Assembly: GCA_012032575.1 (NCBI GenBank)
Contig: JAAUSP010000260.1
Coordinates: forward strand, 1 to 9,827
DNA length: 9,827 nucleotides
Source: Anaerolineales bacterium
GTDB lineage: Bacteria > Chloroflexota > Anaerolineae > 4572-78 > J111
Direction: 5' to 3'
The translations under genes and the position numbers were made by a program. Positions within the stretch are counted from its first letter, which is position 1, and each line of letters starts with the position of its first letter. Positions 1 to 5,692 of the stretch are shown here, one piece after another. The notes beneath the pieces were generated by a model. It was not told where the DNA came from and searched no databases. It worked only from the letters and a program-made list of their open reading frames with translations.

Positions 1-28
1 GGGTGTGAGGGTTAGGGTGGCGAAGGAG

Positions 29-379
29 TCAAGGTGGGCGTTGAGGTGGACGTGGGTGAGGAGTAGAGGTCGGCGTGCTGGTCGGCGTAGCAATAATGGC
101 AGCTAACAACGGGTTGACCACACCCTGGGCAATGGCCTGGTCATACAGGGCGGGGTCTTGCATGATCGCCCGTTCGACCTGTGCTCGCCGGTCGGCATCC
201 AGGCTGAGGGCCGTCTCAAAATCGGTCAGGGTCTGATCCAATTCGTTCAGAGCGGCATAGGCTTGGCCCCGGTCAAAGTAGATACCGGGGTGGCGGTCAT
301 TAAGACTCAGGGCAAAATCATAGGTGGTAACGGCCTGCTGATACTGGCCGCGGGTGTACAAATTGCGTCCCGCCAGCAC
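29..379 (-). CDS. TPR region and Thr/Pro-rich tail of the tandem-ATPase gene, displaced by one frameshift
   Basis: This is almost certainly the C-terminal part of the ATPase gene just upstream, not a separate gene. The upstream frame reads sensibly to ...RAGIEQ and then becomes non-conserved. Here the adjacent frame gives two TPR-like helical hairpins: GRNLYTRGQYQQAVTTYDFA, then IYFDRGQAYAALNELDQTL. Adding one G near 378 joins them as IEQ-VLAGRNLY. The only start at this end is a GTG inside the overlap, with no Shine-Dalgarno. TPRs usually mediate protein-protein contacts. After the TPRs comes a Thr/Pro-rich linker (ATPTSTPTSTP) ending at TGA, 29-31. In neighbouring frames the same composition continues (SPTSTSTPTLTPSPP, then TLTLTP to the window edge), so this stop may also be an artefact and another domain may lie outside the window. 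Confidence 0.75.
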   Translation of the reverse strand: MLAGRNLYTRGQYQQAVTTYDFALSLNDRHPGIYFDRGQAYAALNELDQTLTDFETALSLDADRRAQVERAIMQDPALYDQAIAQGVVNPLLAAIIATPTSTPTSTPHPRPPQRPP

Positions 380-3015
380 TGTTCGATACCGGCCCGCAAG
401 TTGACTGAGCGGGGATCATCCATCTTTTCCAGCGGCTGGAGCATGGCTTGCAGTAACGTATTGTCGCGCTCGTCATTTTCCAGTCTGGTATACAAATTTT
501 GGACAACCGTAACCAACTGGGGACCCACCCCTGGCGGGTTGGCCGAGGTAAACAAAGCGGGACGTTCTTCGGGGGTCAATTCATTGTAAAACAACTGCCG
601 GGCTTGCTCTTCAAAGCCGGGCAAATCAAATAAGCCGGCCAGGCTGGTGATGCGGATATCAGGGTCGGTGGTGTTTCTGAAATCATCTATAAAGGTTTGG
701 GCGCGGTCTTCCTGGCTGCGCCAGAAAAAGGCGAAGCTGACCACGCCAATCAACAGGATCGTCAAAATGGTGGAAATAATAGCCAGGCGGCGAGTCCAAT
801 CTACCGGGGTGTGGGCCTCGATCCAATCTAAATTGAAGACATGACGGTAGATTTCGTTACGCAGCTTGAGCAGGCCATTTTCCACCCGCACCAGGCCAAA
901 CAGTTTTAACTGGTTTTGCACCACCGAGCGTTCGTTTTCGGTAACTTTTTGGCCGGTGTGAACCTGCCGATACAGGGTGAGCAACTGGCGGCGCTGGGGA
1001 CTGGTTTGAATACTATCCTGGATAAATTGCAGGTTCGACTCTTTGCGGGCCGCCTCCGACAGAAAAAGCTGCTCGACCAGTTCATCCACGCTGGCCTCGT
1101 TGACCGGGCCATTGCCGCTCAATTCGGCGGCAGACAGGCAGAGCTTTTGAGTGAGATAAGGGTGTCCGTTGGTCCAATAGTAGATGCGATTGAAAATAGC
1201 TTCGCCCTGCTCCGGGTAAATATCCTTCAGCCCCTGTTGGAGGGCGCGGGTATGGTCACGGCTAAAATCGTCCAGGTCAATGGCCTGGCCGATATTGAAC
1301 GGGGCGCGTGCCCGGTCTTTGATCAGATCGGACGGCGTGGCGACTCCAAAAAGGACAAAGGTCAAGCGCTTGAAGGCCGGGTCCTCGGCTCGGGCGTTGT
1401 ACATAGCCCGGATTGCTGCAAAAAAATCATCCGAGAAGGGCAGGCGGAGGGTGGTGTCAATTTCGTCAATAAAAATCACCACCTCCTCTTCGATTTCGGT
1501 CAGAACTACATCACGCAAAAATTTAGTAAAACCTTTGACTGGCCCTAGCGCCATGTGTTGCAGCCACCACGGACCCAGGTCAACCGACAGGCCGAAACTC
1601 TCTTTGAGATCGGTCAGCAGGTTGAGATACCACTGGTCCACCGTGACCAAGCCGATTTTGGTCAGGTCAACAATGGCGGTGCGGACGCTTTGCTGCTGCA
1701 AATGGCGGGCTGCCCGGATCATCAACGACGATTTGCCCATCTGCCGGGGGGTAAGCACATAACAAAACCGGCCGGCCAGGGCCAAATCCAGCAATTCATC
1801 ATCGGCGGGACGCTTGACGTAAGAGGGCGAGTCTGAGCGGACCGTTCCCCCGACCACAAAGAAATCAGAAGCGTCAACATCAACGGGCAAATTGGCTTTG
1901 ATCCAATCGAGGTTAAAAACCCGCCGGTAAATCTCGCAGCGGACCTGCAAACGGCCCTCTTCGGAGCGGACCAGGCCGGTTAACTTGAGCTGGTTATGCA
2001 CCGGCGAGCGTTCATCCTCGTCAACACTCTCGCCTTCGTAAACCAGGCGGTATAAACTGAGCAGGTGGCGTTTGAGGGGATGTTCGCGCAGACTGTCCTG
2101 GACAAACTGCAAATTGGTTTCTTTGCGGGCTTCTTCGGATAAAAAGAGCGTTTCGATCAAGCCGTCAATCTGTTCAGCCGTCCACGATTTATCTTCGGCC
2201 TGGGCAATGGCCTGACAAAGCTTTTGGGTCAAATAGGGGTGGCCGCTGGTCCAGTGATAAACGCGGCTGAAGATAGCCTCCCCCTGGCCCGGATAAATGG
2301 TCTCCAGCCGGTCTTGCAGCACGGTGGTATTGGTCAGGGTGAAATCCTTAAGTTTGATACCCTGACCAATGTTGAAGGGAGTGCGGCTGTGATCTTTGAT
2401 CAAATCGGAGGGGGAAGCTACGCCAATCAAAATAAAACTCAGGCGGGCAAAGGCCGGGTCTTTGGCCCGGGCATTGTGGGTGGCCCGGATAGCGGTAAAA
2501 AAGTCGTCGGAGAAGGGCAGGCGGAGGGTGGTGTCAATTTCGTCAATAAAAATAACAACCTGCTCCTTGATTTCGGTCAAAACAACGTCGCGCAAAAAGT
2601 TGGTAAAGCGCCGCACGTAGCCCAGCGCGGCTCGTTCCTGCCACCAGGCTTCCGGGTCTACCGATAAGTCCAATTGGTCGGCCAGTTCGGTTAGCAAATC
2701 CAGATACCAGGTCTCCGCTACGGCGTTGGCTCCCATCTCGGTCAGGTCAATGATGGCCGTGTGGATGCCTTCGGAACGCAACCGCCGGGCGGTGCGGATC
2801 ATCAGGCTGGATTTGCCCATCTGCCGGGTGGTCAGTACAAAGCAAAAATTTCCCTTGAGGGCCAGCTCAAACAGCTCATCATCCGCCGGCCGGGTCACAT
2901 ACGACGGCACACTGGGTGAGAGCGTCCCGCCGGCCACAAAGAAATCGGTTTTGGTGCGCCGTCGGCTAAAGTTGGTCAGTGATGGGCCGTCACCGCTACT
3001 GCGCAGAGTTGTCAT
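307..3015 (-). CDS. Tandem AAA-like ATPase with C-terminal transmembrane helix (TPR part frameshifted off)
   Basis: Predicted membrane-anchored P-loop NTPase with two copies of an AAA-like module (the family often annotated 'AAA-like domain', Pfam AAA_35 from memory). Numbered from the ATG at 3015, module 1 spans about residues 24-374 and module 2 about 384-735. Each has Walker A RQMGKSS (Lys68, Lys428), Walker B VVIFIDEID (Asp158-Glu159, Asp517-Glu518), GHPYLTQKLC (near 259 and 618) and a winged-helix-like end (NQLKLTGLVR..., NQLKLFGLVR...). Both look catalytically complete. One hydrophobic helix follows (about 743-765), then a helical region leading to TPRs that continue in another frame. 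I prefer the ATG at 3015 over an in-frame TTG at 3033, because GAAGGG lies just upstream of the ATG and nothing similar precedes the TTG. It lies 82 bases after the kinase-TIR-ATPase gene on the same strand, probably in one operon. The last ~29 codons are out-of-frame sequence. The partner or substrate is unknown. Confidence 0.88.
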   Translation of the reverse strand: MTTLRSSGDGPSLTNFSRRRTKTDFFVAGGTLSPSVPSYVTRPADDELFELALKGNFCFVLTTRQMGKSSLMIRTARRLRSEGIHTAIIDLTEMGANAVAETWYLDLLTELADQLDLSVDPEAWWQERAALGYVRRFTNFLRDVVLTEIKEQVVIFIDEIDTTLRLPFSDDFFTAIRATHNARAKDPAFARLSFILIGVASPSDLIKDHSRTPFNIGQGIKLKDFTLTNTTVLQDRLETIYPGQGEAIFSRVYHWTSGHPYLTQKLCQAIAQAEDKSWTAEQIDGLIETLFLSEEARKETNLQFVQDSLREHPLKRHLLSLYRLVYEGESVDEDERSPVHNQLKLTGLVRSEEGRLQVRCEIYRRVFNLDWIKANLPVDVDASDFFVVGGTVRSDSPSYVKRPADDELLDLALAGRFCYVLTPRQMGKSSLMIRAARHLQQQSVRTAIVDLTKIGLVTVDQWYLNLLTDLKESFGLSVDLGPWWLQHMALGPVKGFTKFLRDVVLTEIEEEVVIFIDEIDTTLRLPFSDDFFAAIRAMYNARAEDPAFKRLTFVLFGVATPSDLIKDRARAPFNIGQAIDLDDFSRDHTRALQQGLKDIYPEQGEAIFNRIYYWTNGHPYLTQKLCLSAAELSGNGPVNEASVDELVEQLFLSEAARKESNLQFIQDSIQTSPQRRQLLTLYRQVHTGQKVTENERSVVQNQLKLFGLVRVENGLLKLRNEIYRHVFNLDWIEAHTPVDWTRRLAIISTILTILLIGVVSFAFFWRSQEDRAQTFIDDFRNTTDPDIRITSLAGLFDLPGFEEQARQLFYNELTPEERPALFTSANPPGVGPQLVTVVQNLYTRLENDERDNTLLQAMLQPLEKMDDPRSVNLRAGIEQCWRDAICTPAASISRPLPPMILP

Positions 3016-3018
3016 GTA

Positions 3019-3024
3019 CCCTTC
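3019..3024 (-). promoter_or_regulatory. Weak Shine-Dalgarno of the tandem-ATPase gene
   Basis: The minus strand reads GAAGGG, three bases before the ATG at 3015. The spacing is shorter than usual, so the call is tentative. It still favours this ATG over the TTG at 3033, which has only a T-rich stretch upstream. Confidence 0.4.
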
Positions 3025-3038
3025 GACTTTCAAAAACC

Positions 3039-3099
3039 AATTGTGAACGAAAGAATACTGGTCAAACCGTTAGCCAGTCATTATTCACAATTCACAATT
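3039..3099. repeat. Inverted repeat AATTGTGAA / TTCACAATT in the gap between the two ATPase genes
   Basis: AATTGTGAA lies at 3039-3047. Its perfect reverse complement TTCACAATT occurs twice, overlapping, at 3084-3092 and 3091-3099, as a TTCACAA heptamer tandem. The arms could pair as a 9-bp, AT-rich stem with a 36-43 base loop in the transcript between the two genes. The second copy contains most of the kinase gene's TAA stop. There is no T-run after it, so it does not look like an intrinsic terminator. It may be a processing or spacing element, or just two copies of a heptamer repeat in opposite orientation. Confidence 0.6.
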
Positions 3100-5530
3100 A
3101 GAACAGTTTTTCCCCAAAATACAGCCGGTAGAGATCACAGCGGCAGGTATACACATCGCCGCTGCCCTTGATTAAGCCGGCTCGCAGCAGCCGGAACAAC
3201 GATCGCTCGTCCGGGCAGCATTTGGTCAGGATAATCTCTTTGAGGGCGTTTTTGAGGTCCGGTTTGTCGTAAATGGTCCAATATTGATGGCGCAAATGGT
3301 CGCCAAAAAGCCCCTCGTCGGTGGGAGCTTGCTGGCGCAGGTCGGCCCAGGACATGCCTTCGGTGACGATTTTGTAGAGGGCGAGGCGGGTGAGGAAGGG
3401 GTGGCCGTTGAGCAGGGCCAGCAGCGCGGGCAGATCGCGCTCGGCTACCGGCGAGCCGTGCCGGGCGTTGAGATCGCGCACCTGGTTTTCGTCAAAATCG
3501 GTCAGGCCGAGGTGCAGACCTACATTGAAAGGTGACTGGTGGATGTCGTCAATGAGCAGATAGGGTTCGGTGGAGATGACCAGGACCAGATTGAGGATTT
3601 CCCATTCTTCATGGGAGGCCCGGCGATTGTGCCATGAGCGCAGCAGGCCAAAAAAGTCCTGGTAAAAATCGGTGCGTAATAAGCTATCGGCTTCGTCCAT
3701 GGCCAGGATAATTGGCTCTTCAAAAGCCGGCAGCACGGCTTGTTCCATAAAGCGGGTTAACTTTTTAAAAGGGCTGCGCGAGCCTTCCCAGGCTTCTTCA
3801 ACCGCCGTTTCATCCAGGTCCAGTTCATCGCAGATAGATACGGCCAGTTCGCGCAGAAATAAATCGGGCGCGGCCAGTTGGCTGCTGCCAAAACTTTGAA
3901 AGTCAAGAAAAACCACATTGGCTTGCTGCTGCCGGGCATAATGAATCCCCCGCATCAGCAGCGAGGTTTTGCCGCTTTGCCGCGGGGCGCGAATGGTAAC
4001 GGTGCTGCCCCAACTGACCATTTGCTCTTTCAGCTCCGCGTCCACGGCTCGCTCAACATAAAGTTTGTCGCGCAGTTTGACCGCCCCGCCGGGAACGGCT
4101 AATTTCTGCAAAAAGCGCGGGTCGAAGGCCGGCAGCGGCGGCTGTGAGGTTTCATCACCGGCCACCAGCCGCCCATCTTCGGATAAAACACTGGTTTCTT
4201 TGGCGGTTTGACCCGCCGGCGCGGTGCTGCTGGGTGGAAGCTGTCCGGCAATGGCGCTTAGAATTTCCTCAACCACATGGGCGTTATCCGCTTCGCTTTG
4301 CCAATCAACATAATGCAGCGGCTCCAGAAAGGCCGGAATGGCATAGGGCAGCAGCCCTTCACTGGCAATCCGCACCGACAGGAGATGCGGTTTTTCATGC
4401 AGCATGTAGTAATCGTAAGCCTGGTTCACCTCAATCTGGATCATTTCGCTCTCGGCCGCCGCTTTGGAGAGGAGGACGATGAAGAAGTCGCTGGCTTTGA
4501 TTTGCCGGTCCACCTGTTCTACCCAGGTTTCGCCGGTGGGGTAAATAGGGTCAATAAAAACCTGGTGGCCGCGGCTGCTTAGCATCTGGTACAGATGTGC
4601 GGCAATGCTCTCATCTGGCTCGGCGTGGGGCTTGTAGCAAATAAATAGGCTGGCCGGCTCGGTATCAACGGGTTGGATGGCTTGGGTCGGACTCAGCGCT
4701 TCCAGGGCAGCCAGCATTTCCTGGGCCGAAGGATAGCGCCAGGCCGGGTCTTTGGCCATCGCCTTTTGAATAATCTGCTCGACGCTTTCAGGGATACCGG
4801 GATTGATAGTGCGCGGCGAGGGCGGTTGGTCGTTGATGTGCTTGAACATGATACTCATCGAGGTGTCGCCGCTAAACGGCAGTTGCCCCGCGGTTAATTC
4901 ATACAGCATCACTCCCAGCGAATAAACATCGGTGCGGGCGTCAATTTTCCAGCGGCCCGTGCCCTGTTCCGGCGACATATAGTGGGGTGTGCCCAGAATA
5001 TCGCTGGTGCTGGTCAACCGCTCGCCGCTGACAAATTTGGAAATGCCAAAATCTGTCAGAATAGGCTGATCATCACGATTGAGCATCACGTTATCAGGTT
5101 TGAGATCACAATGAATGACGCCCTGATTGTGAGCGTAGGCTACCGCTTCCGTAATCAGCCGCATGAGCCGCAGGGCTTCGGCCAGGGGCAAACGCCCTCC
5201 CTGGGCATCAATGCTAACCAGACGGTGAGCCAGGCTCTCGCCCTGCACAAACTCCATCACCATGTAAAAAATATCGTGCTTGGCATCAATATCAAAATCA
5301 TACACCTGGACAATTCCGGGATGGCGCAGGGCTGCAACTACGCGGGCCTCGCGTCGAAAGCGGTCTACCACCGTTGAGTCGCTCACCCGGTACAGGTGGA
5401 TAAGCTTGAGGGCAACATCGCGCTCCAGGGTGGGATGGCGTGCTTTATAAATCTGGCCCATCCCGCCCTCGCCCAGCAATTCTTGCAAGAGGTATTTTCC
5501 GATTTGTTTGCCAATCAGAAGATTCTTCAT
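3098..5530 (-). CDS. Ser/Thr protein kinase - TIR - AAA-like ATPase fusion protein
   Basis: A protein of 810 residues from the ATG at 5530, probably cytoplasmic, with no evident membrane helix or signal peptide. Residues about 12-280 are a PknB-like kinase: Gly loop GEGGMG (20-25), VALK Lys42, likely C-helix Glu61, catalytic loop HCDLKPDN (140-147), DFG (160-162) and GTPHYMSPEQ. A Cys replaces the usual HRD Arg. Residues about 294-430 are a TIR domain: LFICYKPH at the first strand, then SEMIQIE, which fits the S-x-W-x-x-x-E pattern with Met for Trp and keeps the putative NADase Glu367. Residues about 470-810 are an AAA-like ATPase: APRQSGKT (515-522), IILAMDEAD (Asp612, Glu613), NGHPFLT and a winged-helix-like end. 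An in-frame TTG at 5554 would add 8 residues but falls at or before the predicted transcription start, so the ATG is preferred. Domain calls are firm. The role (signalling or immunity) is inferred. Confidence 0.93.
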   Translation of the reverse strand: MKNLLIGKQIGKYLLQELLGEGGMGQIYKARHPTLERDVALKLIHLYRVSDSTVVDRFRREARVVAALRHPGIVQVYDFDIDAKHDIFYMVMEFVQGESLAHRLVSIDAQGGRLPLAEALRLMRLITEAVAYAHNQGVIHCDLKPDNVMLNRDDQPILTDFGISKFVSGERLTSTSDILGTPHYMSPEQGTGRWKIDARTDVYSLGVMLYELTAGQLPFSGDTSMSIMFKHINDQPPSPRTINPGIPESVEQIIQKAMAKDPAWRYPSAQEMLAALEALSPTQAIQPVDTEPASLFICYKPHAEPDESIAAHLYQMLSSRGHQVFIDPIYPTGETWVEQVDRQIKASDFFIVLLSKAAAESEMIQIEVNQAYDYYMLHEKPHLLSVRIASEGLLPYAIPAFLEPLHYVDWQSEADNAHVVEEILSAIAGQLPPSSTAPAGQTAKETSVLSEDGRLVAGDETSQPPLPAFDPRFLQKLAVPGGAVKLRDKLYVERAVDAELKEQMVSWGSTVTIRAPRQSGKTSLLMRGIHYARQQQANVVFLDFQSFGSSQLAAPDLFLRELAVSICDELDLDETAVEEAWEGSRSPFKKLTRFMEQAVLPAFEEPIILAMDEADSLLRTDFYQDFFGLLRSWHNRRASHEEWEILNLVLVISTEPYLLIDDIHQSPFNVGLHLGLTDFDENQVRDLNARHGSPVAERDLPALLALLNGHPFLTRLALYKIVTEGMSWADLRQQAPTDEGLFGDHLRHQYWTIYDKPDLKNALKEIILTKCCPDERSLFRLLRAGLIKGSGDVYTCRCDLYRLYFGEKLF

Positions 5531-5557
5531 TATTAAACTTTCTAACGATTTCAAACT

Positions 5558-5586
5558 ATTTTAACACAGGTAAGCTTAGCTCACAA
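5558..5586 (-). promoter_or_regulatory. Sigma-70-like promoter for the kinase-TIR-ATPase operon
   Basis: On the minus strand TTGTGA (5586-5581) and TAAAAT (5563-5558) are separated by exactly 17 bases. Each matches four or five of six consensus positions. Transcription would start near 5551, about 20 bases before the ATG at 5530. This also argues against translation from the TTG at 5554. The element separates the kinase unit from the upstream membrane-protein genes. Confidence 0.55.
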
Positions 5587-5588
5587 TC

Positions 5589-5602
5589 AGGCCATTAGGC
5601 CT
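5589..5602. promoter_or_regulatory. Palindrome AGGCC-ATTA-GGCCT next to the -35 box
   Basis: Perfect 5-bp arms around a 4-base centre lie two bases upstream of the predicted -35 hexamer of the kinase operon. The position suits an activator or repressor site. It is short and could be chance, and no second copy was found near another start in the window. Confidence 0.3.
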
Positions 5603-5609
5603 AAAAAGG

Positions 5610-5630
5610 GGAGTAGGAAGTAGGAAGTAG
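5610..5630. repeat. Heptamer tandem repeat (GGAGTAG-type), three units
   Basis: Three adjacent 7-base units, GGAGTAG, GAAGTAG and GAAGTAG, lie in the intergenic stretch between the glycosyltransferase-like gene and the kinase operon. The same heptamer family recurs inside the coding region at 8027-8057. It resembles the short tandemly repeated sequences known in cyanobacterial and Chloroflexota genomes. Confidence 0.75.
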
Positions 5631-5643
5631 CTACATCGGCCTC

Positions 5644-5672
5644 GGAGATTTCTCCCTTCGGTCGAACTGACA
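5644..5672. repeat. Possible dispersed repeat containing GGAGATTTCTCC and TTCGGTCGAA
   Basis: The stretch holds a perfect 12-base palindrome GGAGATTTCTCC (5645-5656) followed by CTTCGGTCGAACTGACA. From memory, sequences of the form 'GAGATTTCTC...TCGAA.TGACA' recur in many environmental bacterial genomes, so this may be one copy of a dispersed repeat. Only one copy is in the window, so the repeat identity is unproven. Stem and loop are small and no T-run follows in the minus direction, so it is a poor terminator candidate. Confidence 0.35.
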
Positions 5673-5692
5673 TAGCTGAGTAGTTACTACCG

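Noticed and set aside
916..1548. Plus-strand open frames of 60-210 codons opposite the ATPase, kinase and membrane protein genes
   Set aside because: They mirror strongly supported minus-strand genes, have no recognisable domains or upstream Shine-Dalgarno, and follow from low stop density opposite GC-rich coding DNA.
3016..3033. TTG at 3033 as start of the tandem ATPase gene
   Set aside because: No ribosome binding site precedes it, while the ATG at 3015 has GAAGGG upstream.
5531..5554. TTG at 5554 as start of the kinase gene
   Set aside because: It falls at or before the predicted transcription start (near 5551), has no Shine-Dalgarno, and the kinase fold begins after the ATG at 5530.
5645..5690. 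Intrinsic terminator after the membrane protein gene (GGAGATTTCTCC and GTAGTTACTAC)
   Set aside because: Stems are only four to five pairs and no T-run follows on the minus strand, so I did not call a terminator.
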